A stretch of 64,000 bases of DNA from UBA11612 sp965228575 (GCA_965228575.1 CBDDHW010000073.1:1-64000); one strand, 5' to 3'. Shown: positions 43,784 through 53,764, counted from the first letter of the stretch. Program-made: numbers and translations. The notes: a model not told the origin generated them from the letters alone.

Positions 43784-44032
43784 TCTGTCCCCCGCAGAAA
43801 TCTAGGCTATTATTGCGTGTGCGGTTATAAACCCTGGGTGCTGTTGCGTTATTTTTATGCAACTTGTCACTGATCTATGATTACATACTTCGTCTTTTAC
43901 GAGAATAATTTTTTTATTCAGTGATCCGAAAGTTTGCAAGTAAGGTCTTGAATACAAGCAGAATTGGGGAGGAACCCTGATCGTGCAAAATGGGTTAAGT
44001 GGGCGAAGCGGCGTGGAAGTTACAAACCGGCA

Positions 44033-45616
44033 ATGAGTGATTTAGACCTTCAAACTTTAGAGAAGGCGATTGTCTTCGTCGGCGAACCCGACGAACAAGT
44101 CCGGAAATCTCTGCGCCAAATTCTGACCCATGCCGGATTACGTCAGGTGAGCGTGCACGGAAATCTCAAAAACATCCAAAGCTTAATGAGCAGCATGACG
44201 CCGGATCTCATTTTGCTCTCAGATGAATTAGACCCTGGTGTGTTCGATTTTATTCGCGACATTCGGCACAACAAAATGGGAAATAATCCCTTTGTGGTCA
44301 TTACGACACTCATCGCGCCAGAGAACAAAGACAGTGTCAAAAAAGCGATGAGCGCGGGAACTGATGACATCGTCATCAAACCGATTAAGGAAGAGCAACT
44401 TCTCCAGAGACTCAAAAGAGTTACGGTCAATCGATCGGCATTCGTCGTAACCAGTGACTATTTGGGCCCCGACCGAAGGGGTAAAAACCGACCCTCAAAT
44501 ATCAGGCGGGTGAATGTTCTTAATACGATGCTTGAGAAAGCGAATGGCCGCGACGTGGATCTCTCCGGGGTAAAGGATGCTGTCGACGGCTCTATGCACG
44601 ATGTGCTTCAAGCGCGGTTAGATAGTCACGGATATCGCCTTGGTTTCGTATGCAAGTTGATACTTAAGGCCCACGAAGAAAAGGAAATCACACCTGAGAT
44701 TCAAGAGCAGCTTGTTGTTCTTGTGGACCTTCTCGCTGATGCGGCGAAAACAGCGGAGCGATTGGAGGAACCTGACCTCGCGATTCTCTGTGGTTCTTTG
44801 TCTAAGGACGTCGCGAAGCTTGTTGAACGTTATGAGAATCTAACGGCGGAAGACATTGCACTCATCGAAAAATTATCGGTTTCTGTGGTGGCGGCAATAA
44901 AACCACAAACACCGCCGGAGAAAATAGACGAAGAAGTGACTCAGGCGGCAGAGAATTACGAATCCCGGGAGCGGGAAGGATTTGAGGAACCGGTCGACAT
45001 ACAAAAAGCGCCCGATGACGCCTCTCTTGAGGATTTTGATGAACCCGTCATTGAAATCTTACCCTTACCGAAGGGCGAGTACCTTTTTAAAACCGGCGAT
45101 GAGGCAAAGGCAGCCTATATTTTGAACTATGGAACCATTGCTATTTTCGCCGATAAGGACGGTAAACGCGTGCCTGTTGCGAGAGTGAAGAAGGGCGAAT
45201 TTTTTGGGGAAATGGCGATCATCGACGGTCGGCCTCGTCGCAACTCTGCGATGGCACTAGAAGATTGCACCTTGTCTATTGTCTCTAAGGATATGATCGA
45301 AGAAAAACTCGTAACATCTGACAAGATGATTCGCATGGTCCTAAACATGCTCAGCAACAGCTTAAAAACCATCCACGAAGCATATGGACCCAAGGGGAGG
45401 AATATCGTTGATTCCGTGCGCGAGATGAAGGAGCAAGCGCTTCACGTTCAGTCGTATGTAGAAAATGTTGCTGGGCAAGCGGTCAAGGATGAAAGTACTG
45501 CGGCGGTAACTAAAATAATTGAACTCACGGAGAAAATTTCTAAACTTGTCGCAAAACTTCCCGAATTGGATCGGCGCACGCCGGCTGTTCCATCTGAAGA
45601 GGAAGTAAAAAACTAA
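44033..45616 (+). CDS. Receiver domain - helical linker - cyclic-nucleotide-binding domain protein
   Basis: This 527-residue protein has an N-terminal receiver (about 10-130; Asp64 in LILLSDELD, Lys116 in DDIVIKPIKE), a mixed helical middle (about 150-330) and a cyclic-nucleotide-binding domain (about 340-455) with the phosphate cassette GEFFGEMAIIDGRPRRNSA. About 70 helical residues follow. No DNA-binding or catalytic output is evident, so it may act as a scaffold or inhibitor that integrates phosphorylation and cNMP. ATG 44033 gives the receiver a normal N-terminus; TTG 43964 would add 23 residues including a basic stretch. Confidence 0.85.
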   Translation: MSDLDLQTLEKAIVFVGEPDEQVRKSLRQILTHAGLRQVSVHGNLKNIQSLMSSMTPDLILLSDELDPGVFDFIRDIRHNKMGNNPFVVITTLIAPENKDSVKKAMSAGTDDIVIKPIKEEQLLQRLKRVTVNRSAFVVTSDYLGPDRRGKNRPSNIRRVNVLNTMLEKANGRDVDLSGVKDAVDGSMHDVLQARLDSHGYRLGFVCKLILKAHEEKEITPEIQEQLVVLVDLLADAAKTAERLEEPDLAILCGSLSKDVAKLVERYENLTAEDIALIEKLSVSVVAAIKPQTPPEKIDEEVTQAAENYESREREGFEEPVDIQKAPDDASLEDFDEPVIEILPLPKGEYLFKTGDEAKAAYILNYGTIAIFADKDGKRVPVARVKKGEFFGEMAIIDGRPRRNSAMALEDCTLSIVSKDMIEEKLVTSDKMIRMVLNMLSNSLKTIHEAYGPKGRNIVDSVREMKEQALHVQSYVENVAGQAVKDESTAAVTKIIELTEKISKLVAKLPELDRRTPAVPSEEEVKN

Positions 45617-45688
45617 GACCGGGACGTATTTAGAATCGTCGTCGGAACTATTTGCTTTTATCATCGATTGTTGGGGGCGACGCGAACT

Positions 45689-45880
45689 ATGGGGCGTCTA
45701 TTTTTCTTTACGCAGTCATTTTACGCCATCTGCGGAATCGGGTTTTTCGTTAAAGATTTATTCGACAAAGTGCCAATGGGGCAGGGGATGGTCCGGGCGT
45801 TTATTTGGCCCTATGCCCAGTGGCCGTTTATCAAACAAAGAGCGCTTGAAATGCTCCAACCTATTTTGGGAATGTTTTAG
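45689..45880 (+). CDS. Small hypothetical membrane protein
   Basis: This 63-residue protein has a hydrophobic N-terminal segment (LFFFTQSFYAICGIGFFV) and aromatic residues downstream (FIWPYAQWPFIKQRALEMLQ). It lies 72 bases after the receiver-CNBD gene on the same strand. TTG 45668 would extend it by seven residues. Not recognised; gene reality is moderately supported by composition and position. Confidence 0.5.
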   Translation: MGRLFFFTQSFYAICGIGFFVKDLFDKVPMGQGMVRAFIWPYAQWPFIKQRALEMLQPILGMF

Positions 45881-45886
45881 AAACCT

Positions 45887-46045
45887 TTAGCTTCGTAGTT
45901 TCCCTGTTCGCCATTCGTTGTAAGCATTTCGCATCCGCTCGCGCCTGCGGCGGCAGGCTTCGCACGGTAGGATGAAGGCGATCGCCAAAATCGCGATGAC
46001 ACTGAGACCTGACACGGCGACAATCGTGAATATGTTCTCAATCAC
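45887..46045 (-). CDS. Small single-span membrane protein, translationally coupled
   Basis: This 52-residue frame begins at GTG 46045. It has one hydrophobic segment (IFTIVAVSGLSVIAILAIAF) followed by LPCEACRRRRERMRNAYNEW and a basic tail. The GTG lies eight bases inside the end of the ferredoxin-like gene (GTGATTGA shared), a typical coupling arrangement. The Cys-x-x-Cys just after the helix may bind metal or form a disulfide. Short length and lack of homology data limit confidence. Confidence 0.55.
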   Translation of the reverse strand: MIENIFTIVAVSGLSVIAILAIAFILPCEACRRRRERMRNAYNEWRTGKLRS

Positions 46046-46394
46046 GCGAGGAATCGCTATTGGCTTTTTGCGCTAAACGCCTTTTTGCAGTTTGCTCTCT
46101 CAACGCGGTCATAATTTCTTCAATTTTCTCATCAGACATATCGTCCTTTAGATTGAAAAATTCGCCCCCTTGAATTTTAAGGTTAGGGCCGTTGAGGCAA
46201 TTGTTCATGCACGGCCCGCGCACGACGCTCGCGGGAATTCGCTCTTCAAGTATTTTCTTCTCAAGTAAATCGGCGAGACCACGGCTGCCGCGCCCTCCGC
46301 ATGACGGTAACTTATCTGTATTCAGTCGCTTGTTGATACAGACCCGAACCACGAACATTGGTTTTTCTGTTGGGACCCATGGACCTTCAAACAT
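46038..46394 (-). CDS. Thioredoxin-like [2Fe-2S] ferredoxin family protein
   Basis: This 118-residue protein has a thioredoxin-like 2Fe-2S ferredoxin layout: VRVCINKRLNTDKLPSCGG supplies the first two cysteines (about residues 19 and 32), and RGPCMNNCLNGPNLKIQGG the second pair (about 62 and 66), as in small (2Fe-2S) ferredoxins that carry electrons. The start ATG immediately follows the Nudix stop codon (TAAATG), and its own stop overlaps the small membrane gene, so the three probably form one operon. Confidence 0.82.
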   Translation of the reverse strand: MFEGPWVPTEKPMFVVRVCINKRLNTDKLPSCGGRGSRGLADLLEKKILEERIPASVVRGPCMNNCLNGPNLKIQGGEFFNLKDDMSDEKIEEIMTALREQTAKRRLAQKANSDSSRD

Positions 46395-46871
46395 TTATGC
46401 AAACTCTTTCTCTTCTTGACCGGTTTTTGTAGCCGCATTGGCAATCACGCGGTATGTCTCGCCCCAGAGATCGTAATCGTTGAGCTCTGACATCGGCACC
46501 CATCTGACTTCGGCAGCATCGGACCCAGCTCGAGCCGCGCCGTTATTGACCCATGCGCAAAAGTCGATGAGCGTCCAGTGTATGTCATCTCCGTCAGTTT
46601 CATTTTTTTTAAAGGCATCGACGACATCGACCAAAGTCAAATTTTCTAAGATGAGGCCTGTTTCCTCCTCTATTTCTCGGGCCGCAGTTTCACGAACGGT
46701 TTCTCCCGGTTCTTGTTGTCCGCCCGGAATGCTCCACTCGCCTCTACGTGGTGCTTTTCCGCGGCGAATCAATAGAACCTCGACACCCTTCGGTCCATTT
46801 CGTAAAACGACGACGCCGACACCAATAACGTGCCTGTGTTTGGGCGATGGGGGAGGTGAGTCAGAGGCCAT
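46395..46871 (-). CDS. Nudix hydrolase
   Basis: This 158-residue protein has the complete Nudix box GGQQEPGETVRETAAREIEE (start, about residue 51) followed by ETG, with the catalytic Glu residues intact, and WSIPGG before it. Such enzymes hydrolyse nucleoside diphosphate derivatives. It is first of the Nudix / ferredoxin-like / small membrane protein set and is divergent from the DUF502 gene across a 36-base spacer. Confidence 0.9.
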   Translation of the reverse strand: MASDSPPPSPKHRHVIGVGVVVLRNGPKGVEVLLIRRGKAPRRGEWSIPGGQQEPGETVRETAAREIEEETGLILENLTLVDVVDAFKKNETDGDDIHWTLIDFCAWVNNGAARAGSDAAEVRWVPMSELNDYDLWGETYRVIANAATKTGQEEKEFA

Positions 46872-46907
46872 GATAAGAATTTCCGTAGAGAGATAGACAA
46901 TATTGGC

Positions 46908-47621
46908 ATGAACGCATCTTCATCTCCAGAACCACAAAAACTTGAACGCCTAACCCCAGGACCGGTACGGATTTCCTTGTCCAAACGGCTGCGGAATTAT
47001 TTCCTCGCGGGTGTACTTGTAACCGCGCCGATCAGTATTACGGTTTTTGCGGCATGGACAATTCTTGATTACATCGACGACTTCATCACGGACCTGATTC
47101 CCGCAGCTTACAACCCGATGACCTATATACCCGTGGCTATTCCCGGGCTTGGAATTGCGCTTCTAATAACCGCCGTCACCCTCATTGGGTTTCTCACAGC
47201 AAATTTCTTGGGGCGCGTTCTGATTGGTTGGGGCGAACGTCTGGTCGAGCGGATGCCCGTCGTCCGAAGCATTTATGGCGCGCTTAAACAAATCTTTGAA
47301 ACGGTGTTGTCGGACCAAACCAAATCATTCCAAGAAGTGGTTTTATTGGAGTATCCGCGGCGGGAAATGTGGACACTTGGGTTTGTGATCGGCAAAACCC
47401 ATGGTGAAGTTCAGGAAAAAACTGAAAACGATATGCTCAATGTCTATATTCCAACAACACCGAACCCCACATCGGGGTATCTCGTGTTTATGCCACGCAA
47501 AGACCTCAGGACTCTCAATATGTCTGTGGAAGATGCACTGAAGTTGATTATTTCTGGCGGTATAGTAACACCGCCGTACACGCCAAAAGAGTCTGGCGCG
47601 GCTTCAGATGCGAACGGATAG
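46908..47621 (+). CDS. DUF502 family inner-membrane protein
   Basis: This 237-residue protein has two membrane helices (YFLAGVLVTAPISITVFAAW, about 28-47; GLGIALLITAVTLIGFLTANF, about 82-102) and a soluble C-terminal domain. The family motifs RMPVVRSIYGALKQIFETVL (about 121) and FIGKT/IPTTPNPTSGYLVFMP (about 184) are clear. Function unknown; members occur widely in bacteria and plant plastids. Its stop abuts that of convergent recG with no gap. Confidence 0.85.
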   Translation: MNASSSPEPQKLERLTPGPVRISLSKRLRNYFLAGVLVTAPISITVFAAWTILDYIDDFITDLIPAAYNPMTYIPVAIPGLGIALLITAVTLIGFLTANFLGRVLIGWGERLVERMPVVRSIYGALKQIFETVLSDQTKSFQEVVLLEYPRREMWTLGFVIGKTHGEVQEKTENDMLNVYIPTTPNPTSGYLVFMPRKDLRTLNMSVEDALKLIISGGIVTPPYTPKESGAASDANG

Positions 47622-49727
47622 TTAGCCCGACCGCAAAGTTCTCACTGCATCATCTTGCTCAAAAAGATAGAGAAGTGTGCGTAGGGCTATTCCGCGCGGC
47701 GACTCTAAGTCCGGGTCACGGTTCACAATAAGTTTGGCATCGTCGCGGGCCGCAGCAAGCAAATCACCGTGCGCTGTTAGGTCCGCGAGCCTGAAGTCGG
47801 GTAGACCGCTTTGTCGTGTTCCCAAAACTTCACCTCCGCCGCGAAGCTTCAAATCTTCCTCCGCGATCAAAAATCCATCGTCTGTCTCACGTAACTTATT
47901 TAGCCGTGCTTTCGCTGTTTCGGTTAAGGGCGCTGCGTATAACAGAAGGCAGGTACCAGCTTTTCCGCCTCGGCCGACCCGACCGCGCAACTGATGAAGT
48001 TGCGCCAATCCAAATCGCTCCGCGTGCTCAATAACCATGATGGTTGCGTCCGGAACGTCAACGCCTACCTCAATAACTGTCGTGGCCACCAAGACCCGCG
48101 CTCCATTTGGGCCAGGGCTAGCAAAAGACTCCATGGCATCGTCTTTTGCCGCTGGTTTCATCTTCCCATGAACCAGAGCGACTTTATCGCCCAGGCGTGC
48201 ACGAAGGAGCGCATGGCGTTCTTCTGCGGCGGCCAAATCAGTTTTTTCAGACTCCTCGACAAGGGGGCAAACCCAATAAATTTTTTCACCCGTATCAACG
48301 GCGCGCGCGATCGCATCGGAGATCTCCGATAGACGATCCAAATTCACGAGCCGGGTGTCGACTGGCATACGACCGGGAGGCTTTTCATCGAGTTTGGAAA
48401 CATCCATATCGCCGTAAGCTGTTAGCGTGAGCGTACGCGGAATAGGCGTTGCTGTCATAACCAACACATCCGTTCCACTTCCCTTGGACGTGAGTTCCAG
48501 TCGCTGATGAACGCCAAACCGGTGCTGTTCGTCGATAACGACAAAGGCGAGATCTTTAAAACTCACGTCCTTTTGAAACAGGGCATGTGTGCCGACGATG
48601 ATTTGGATTGATCCGTCTGCAACATCGCCAAGAATTTTGTTTCGGGTGTTTCCTTTTGAGCGGCCGGTGAGGCGCTCGATACGTACGCCGGCGGCGGCGC
48701 ATAGAGGTTCAAGGGTGTCGAAGTGTTGCTGGGATAATATCTCTGTGGGCGCCATGAGTGCCGCCTGACTGCCGGATTCGATTGCAGTAAGCATTGCCAT
48801 GAGAGCGACGATTGTTTTTCCGCTGCCGACATCCCCTTGCAGCAATCGCAACATGCGAAACTCACCGCTCATATCTTTGTCAATCTCGTCGAGAGCGCGA
48901 GACTGTGCGTTGGTGAGCGTATAAGGAAGAGACTCGATAACTTTGCGCCGCAACGAGCCATTCACAGTGAGTGAGCGGCCACGACGCTTTCGCGTTTTCA
49001 ACCGAACCAGCGCAAGCGCAAGTTGATTGGACAGCAGCTCGTCGAAGGCCAACCGTTGACGCGCGGGAAAAGTTGGATCCAGGGCATGGGCGCCCTCAGG
49101 ATTGTGGATCTGCATTAAAGCGTTTCTCCAACCCACCCAGCCTTGGCGCTGCACGTAAGCAGGGTCGAGCCACTCGTCCAATTCGGTCGTTTTTCCCAGT
49201 GAAGCGGCAATCGCTTTGGCGAGAGTTTTAGGAGATAAACCCTCGGTTAGCGGATAGACCGGTTCAATTCTTTTGATATCGCTGGCCGCGTTCACTGGCA
49301 CGACATGATCGGGGTGTGTCATTTGCCGCTGACCGTCAAACAGCTCTACTTTTCCACTCACAACACGTTTTTCGCCGACCGGGAGGGTTCGCTCCAGGTA
49401 GTCAGCGTGCGCATGGAAGAACACGAGTGTGATGCGCCCGGTATCGTCTTCGCAGGTGATGCGGTAGGGCACACGCCGATTTCGCGGCGGCGGCGGAGCG
49501 TGAGCCAAGACCTCGATAGTCAGTGTTGCGATTTTCCCTGGCGGTGCGTCGCCGACCTTGGGCGCAAACCGCCGGTCCACGAGTCCTGAAGGTAAATGCC
49601 ACAACAGATCGACGACTTTTTTCCCCGCAGCGCGCTCGACAAGCTTCGCCAGCCGAGGGCCGATACCGGGCAAAGTTGTCACGGCTGCAAAAAGGGGGTT
49701 TAGAACGGACGGTCGTAGTGAGGCCAT
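47622..49727 (-). CDS. recG: ATP-dependent DNA helicase RecG
   Basis: RecG remodels stalled forks and Holliday junctions. The 701-residue protein has the N-terminal wedge/OB domain (about 1-160), Walker A (LLQGDVGSGKTIVALMAM, about 298), the DEQH box (FVVIDEQHRFGVHQRLEL, about 396), TATPIPRTL, and the motif VI region (LAQLHQLRGRVGRGGKAG, about 597). Length is normal. It is divergent from sdhE. Confidence 0.95.
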   Translation of the reverse strand: MASLRPSVLNPLFAAVTTLPGIGPRLAKLVERAAGKKVVDLLWHLPSGLVDRRFAPKVGDAPPGKIATLTIEVLAHAPPPPRNRRVPYRITCEDDTGRITLVFFHAHADYLERTLPVGEKRVVSGKVELFDGQRQMTHPDHVVPVNAASDIKRIEPVYPLTEGLSPKTLAKAIAASLGKTTELDEWLDPAYVQRQGWVGWRNALMQIHNPEGAHALDPTFPARQRLAFDELLSNQLALALVRLKTRKRRGRSLTVNGSLRRKVIESLPYTLTNAQSRALDEIDKDMSGEFRMLRLLQGDVGSGKTIVALMAMLTAIESGSQAALMAPTEILSQQHFDTLEPLCAAAGVRIERLTGRSKGNTRNKILGDVADGSIQIIVGTHALFQKDVSFKDLAFVVIDEQHRFGVHQRLELTSKGSGTDVLVMTATPIPRTLTLTAYGDMDVSKLDEKPPGRMPVDTRLVNLDRLSEISDAIARAVDTGEKIYWVCPLVEESEKTDLAAAEERHALLRARLGDKVALVHGKMKPAAKDDAMESFASPGPNGARVLVATTVIEVGVDVPDATIMVIEHAERFGLAQLHQLRGRVGRGGKAGTCLLLYAAPLTETAKARLNKLRETDDGFLIAEEDLKLRGGGEVLGTRQSGLPDFRLADLTAHGDLLAAARDDAKLIVNRDPDLESPRGIALRTLLYLFEQDDAVRTLRSG

Positions 49728-49830
49728 AGTCCTTCAGATGGGCTGACAGCGGGAACGTGACCGGCTATATACCACCCCACCCGTGGGTGGTCAGCAACGG
49801 CCCGACCCAGGGGCTATTTTTGTCTAAACC

Positions 49831-50106
49831 ATGGCTAGTTTCTTGACCGACATACGCCGAAAAAGAATTTTATATCGCGCGACCCATAGGGGTACCAAGG
49901 AGTCCGACGCCGTTATTGGGGGGTTTTTTCGAGAGGCCGTCTCAAGCCTTCCTGATGAGAAGTTGGACGAAGCCGAAGAACTTCTCGATGTGGCGGACGC
50001 TGATCTTATGGATTGGTGTATGGGCAAGGCGCCGGTTCCCGAACGCTGGGTCGGGAGCGTGTTTGACGAAGTTTTGGGCTATTACCGCTCTTTGGCCAAA
50101 CGCTAG
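49831..50106 (+). CDS. sdhE: Succinate dehydrogenase assembly factor SdhE (Sdh5-like)
   Basis: SdhE promotes FAD attachment to the SdhA flavoprotein. The 91-residue protein has the family core RRKRILYRATHRGTKESD (about residue 9), with the conserved R-G-x-x-E motif, and LMDWCMGKAPVPERW. It lies 15 bases before mfd, a linkage common in alphaproteobacteria, and is divergent from recG. Confidence 0.93.
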   Translation: MASFLTDIRRKRILYRATHRGTKESDAVIGGFFREAVSSLPDEKLDEAEELLDVADADLMDWCMGKAPVPERWVGSVFDEVLGYYRSLAKR

Positions 50107-50121
50107 AGCCAAATATTACGA

Positions 50122-53100
50122 ATGGCGAGTATCATAGAAAAAATTAATGCGCGTATTCTTCATGGAGTTCCGGAAGGGTACGATGCATTGGTTCTCGCTG
50201 ATCGCGCCCGTTCGGCGCTTAGGGATTCGGCCCTCCATATTGCGCGAGACGAACTTCGCTTAACCGCGCTCGCGGAAACGATCTCATTCATAGCGCCGGA
50301 CGTTGAAGTGATTACGGTTCCCGCGTGGGATTGCTTGCCCTACGACCGTGTGTCCCCAAACGCAGAGGTGATGGCCCGGCGTATCGACGCCTTTACAAGG
50401 CTTACGACGCCACCGGAACAAGGGGTGTGTCGTTTGGTTATCACGACAGTGAGCGCGGTGCTCCAACGAGTCCCAAAAGCAAGTTCGCTTTTAAAATCCG
50501 TCTTTCAACTTTCGGCGCGAGAGCCCTTGGATCGCGATGACCTGTCCACTTTCTTCGCGGCAAACGGATATGTGCGCGCGGAACAGGTGATGGAGCCTGG
50601 GGAATACGCAATTCGCGGCGGCTTGATAGATTTATTTGCTCCCGGCCTTGAAGAACCGGTGCGCATAGATCTTTTTGGTGACGAAATTGAATCTATCCGC
50701 ACGTTCGATCCGGTCACACAACGGACAACTGGAACCCGCGAGGACGTCTTCCTCAAACCCATGAGTGAAACCGTACTTACGTCGGAATCGATCGCCCGAT
50801 TTAGGACGAAGTACCGTGAACTGTTTGGTGCCGTTAGGCCCGACGACTCTCTGTACACCTCCATATCGGAGGGCCGCAAGTTTCTAGGCCAGGAACACTG
50901 GCTTCCACTGTTTCACGACGGACTGGACACACTTCTCGATTACCTTCCCACGGCGAGCGTTAGCCTCGATCACGATATAGAGGAGTCCATTGCTGTTCGT
51001 ATAGAGACGATCCGTGACTATTTCGAAGCCCGCAGACTTGTCGACAAATCGACCGAAAAAAACACGAAATTGTCCATGGACGAGAATGGTGTCGTCTACC
51101 ATCCGGTTCCACCCGACTTACTTTTTTTAGGTGCGGACGAGTTTTCAGGTCTGTTGCAATCGCGCAGCGTTACCGCGTTTCGTACCTATGAAGGGGCTGA
51201 CGTCGGCCAGGCTGAAGATGGTGGCGGGCGTCTTGGGCGAGATTTTGGTGATGTTCGCGCCCGGCCCAATGAAAACGTCTATGAAGCATTTATTGAGCAC
51301 GTAAAAACTGAACAAGCGGACGGCAAAAAAGTAGCGCTTGCAGTAGCGAGCCCTGGATCTAAGGCGCGTCTTTTAGGCGTTTTAAAAGAACATGGCTTGG
51401 CGGGCGTTTCGGATGCTGAAACATGGCAAGACTTCGTAAACGCGGATCGCTCGTTCCTTACGGCAATCGTCCTTCCCCTGGAAAGAGGTTTTACAACACA
51501 AGAATTTACTCTTGTCACTGAGCAGGACCTGCTCGGAGATCGGTTGGTGCGCTCTGCAAAAAAGCGGCGCCGGGCCGATGCATTTATCGCCGATGCCTCG
51601 CAAATTAGCGAAGGCGATCTGCTGGTACACGTCGAACATGGGATCGGCCGTTACGAAGGGTTGGAGACGCTTACCGTGGGAGGAGCGCCTCACGATTGTT
51701 TGCAACTTACCTATGCGGGCCAAGACCGGCTCTATGTGCCGGTCGAAAACGTTGATGTTCTATCCAGGTTTGGTTCAGAACAAGCGGGCGTCCAACTCGA
51801 CCGGTTAGGCGGGGCGGCCTGGCAGTCTCGCAAAGCAAAACTTAAAGAACGCATTCGTGACATGGCAGAGCAGCTCATCAACATCGCAGCTGCCAGACAA
51901 GTGAAGGATGCACCGGAAGTCTCACCGCCCGAGGGAGTTTTCGACGAATTTTGCGCGCGGTTTCCATTTGTGGAAACCGAGGACCAGATGAAGGCGATTT
52001 CAGATACTTTGGGTGATTTGACCAAAGGTATGCCCATGGACCGCCTCATCTGCGGTGACGTCGGCTTTGGAAAAACCGAAGTGGCGCTACGGACAGCCTT
52101 TGTCGCGGCGATGACCGGTCTTCAAGTCGCTGTGGTCGTTCCGACGACTCTACTCGCGCGTCAGCATTATAAAACCTTCACCGAACGGTTTGCAGGGTTC
52201 CCAATAAAAATCGGCCAACTCTCGCGTTTGGTGAATGCCAAGGATGTAGGCGCTGTCAAGCAAGGTTTGGCGGACGGGACCGTGGATGTTGTCGTGGGGA
52301 CTCATGCGCTATTGGCCAAGGGAATTTCATTTAAGAATCTTGGTGTCCTCGTTGTCGATGAGGAACAACACTTTGGCGTCGCTCACAAAGAGCGCTTGAA
52401 ACAGCTCCGGTCAGAAGTTCATGTGTTGACCTTGTCCGCTACACCCATCCCGCGAACCCTGCAGATGGCGCTCACAGGTGTGCGGGAGTTAAGCCTTATT
52501 GCGACGCCACCTGTCGATCGTTTGGCGGTGCGAACGTTTGTTTTACCGTTCGATCCGGTCGTTGTTCGTGAAGCAATATTGAGAGAGCGTTTTCGCGGCG
52601 GACAAACATTTTATGTCTGCCCGCGTGTGGCTGACATTGACGGAATCGCAAAGCGTCTCGACACCTTGGTGCCCGAAGTTAAATACGCGGTTGCACATGG
52701 ACAGATGCGGCCCAACGACCTGGAAGATGTCATGACGGCATTTGCGGATGGAAAATTTGACGTGCTGTTGTCGACCAATATCATCGAGTCTGGCCTGGAC
52801 ATGCCGCAAGTAAATACAATCATCATTCACCGGGCCGATATGTTCGGATTGTCGCAACTTTACCAGCTGCGCGGGCGTGTAGGGCGCGGAAAATCCCGAG
52901 GGTATGCGTATCTGACATTACCTGCGGATCGCAAACCGACAGCCAACGCCGAGAAGCGTTTAGATGTGATGCAAACTTTAGATAGTTTGGGCGCGGGTTT
53001 CTCGTTGGCCAGCCACGATTTGGACATTCGCGGCGCCGGCAACCTTTTGGGGGAAGAACAGTCGGGACACATTCGGGAAGTTGGCGTTGAGCTCTATCAA

Positions 53101-53637
53101 CATCTTCTTGAAGAGGCCGTCGCGGCAGCGCGGGCAGGTGATGCACCCGATATCGACACAGCACCCGACGAGTGGTCACCTCAAATCAATACCGGAGCAC
53201 CGGTTTTGATTCCAGACACCTATGTGCCCGACCTTGGAATTCGTTTATCACTTTATCGTCGTATTGGTGGATTGGCGACGCGTGATGAAATTGAGGGATT
53301 TGCGGCCGAATTGATTGATCGCTTTGGCCCGCTTCCACCGGAAGCTGAAAACCTTTTAGACGTTGTTGCCATCAAAGTACTGTGCCGTAAGGCAAACGTC
53401 GAGAAAGTCGATGCCGGACCTAAAGGCGCGGTCGTAACCTTGCGCAACAATACCTTTCCGAATCCCTCTGGGTTGGTTGAGTTCATTTCAAAGCAATCCG
53501 GAGCTATCAAACTTCGCCCGGACCACAAGCTCGTATTCACGCGGCTTTGGGAAACGCCCGGCGCCCGCATCAAGGGCTTGCAGTCCGTTGTTGGGGAATT
53601 GGCATCTCTTGCGGCCACCTCAGTTTCGCATGATTAA
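50122..53637 (+). CDS. mfd: Transcription-repair coupling factor Mfd
   Basis: Mfd removes RNA polymerase stalled at lesions and recruits UvrA. The 1171-residue protein has a UvrB-like N-terminus (VITVPAWDCLPYDRVSPN), the RNAP-interaction module (LLVHVEHGIGRYEGLETL, about residue 509), Walker A (CGDVGFGKTEVALRTAFVAA, about 650), DEEQHFGVAHKERL (about 752), TRG region, LYQLRGRVGRGKSRGYAYL (about 914) and the C-terminal UvrA-contact domain. Complete and typical in length. Confidence 0.96.
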   Translation: MASIIEKINARILHGVPEGYDALVLADRARSALRDSALHIARDELRLTALAETISFIAPDVEVITVPAWDCLPYDRVSPNAEVMARRIDAFTRLTTPPEQGVCRLVITTVSAVLQRVPKASSLLKSVFQLSAREPLDRDDLSTFFAANGYVRAEQVMEPGEYAIRGGLIDLFAPGLEEPVRIDLFGDEIESIRTFDPVTQRTTGTREDVFLKPMSETVLTSESIARFRTKYRELFGAVRPDDSLYTSISEGRKFLGQEHWLPLFHDGLDTLLDYLPTASVSLDHDIEESIAVRIETIRDYFEARRLVDKSTEKNTKLSMDENGVVYHPVPPDLLFLGADEFSGLLQSRSVTAFRTYEGADVGQAEDGGGRLGRDFGDVRARPNENVYEAFIEHVKTEQADGKKVALAVASPGSKARLLGVLKEHGLAGVSDAETWQDFVNADRSFLTAIVLPLERGFTTQEFTLVTEQDLLGDRLVRSAKKRRRADAFIADASQISEGDLLVHVEHGIGRYEGLETLTVGGAPHDCLQLTYAGQDRLYVPVENVDVLSRFGSEQAGVQLDRLGGAAWQSRKAKLKERIRDMAEQLINIAAARQVKDAPEVSPPEGVFDEFCARFPFVETEDQMKAISDTLGDLTKGMPMDRLICGDVGFGKTEVALRTAFVAAMTGLQVAVVVPTTLLARQHYKTFTERFAGFPIKIGQLSRLVNAKDVGAVKQGLADGTVDVVVGTHALLAKGISFKNLGVLVVDEEQHFGVAHKERLKQLRSEVHVLTLSATPIPRTLQMALTGVRELSLIATPPVDRLAVRTFVLPFDPVVVREAILRERFRGGQTFYVCPRVADIDGIAKRLDTLVPEVKYAVAHGQMRPNDLEDVMTAFADGKFDVLLSTNIIESGLDMPQVNTIIIHRADMFGLSQLYQLRGRVGRGKSRGYAYLTLPADRKPTANAEKRLDVMQTLDSLGAGFSLASHDLDIRGAGNLLGEEQSGHIREVGVELYQHLLEEAVAAARAGDAPDIDTAPDEWSPQINTGAPVLIPDTYVPDLGIRLSLYRRIGGLATRDEIEGFAAELIDRFGPLPPEAENLLDVVAIKVLCRKANVEKVDAGPKGAVVTLRNNTFPNPSGLVEFISKQSGAIKLRPDHKLVFTRLWETPGARIKGLQSVVGELASLAATSVSHD

Positions 53638-53764
53638 CGCGCAGTTTAACTTTGGATTTTTTATTAGAAGGTGTGAGTCAAAGGTTGGCAGTCGGGAGCA
53701 TAATACCTAGAGTGTGGTCGATTACCCGCGCGGGACCTCTACACCACCAAATATTGGGGTAGGA

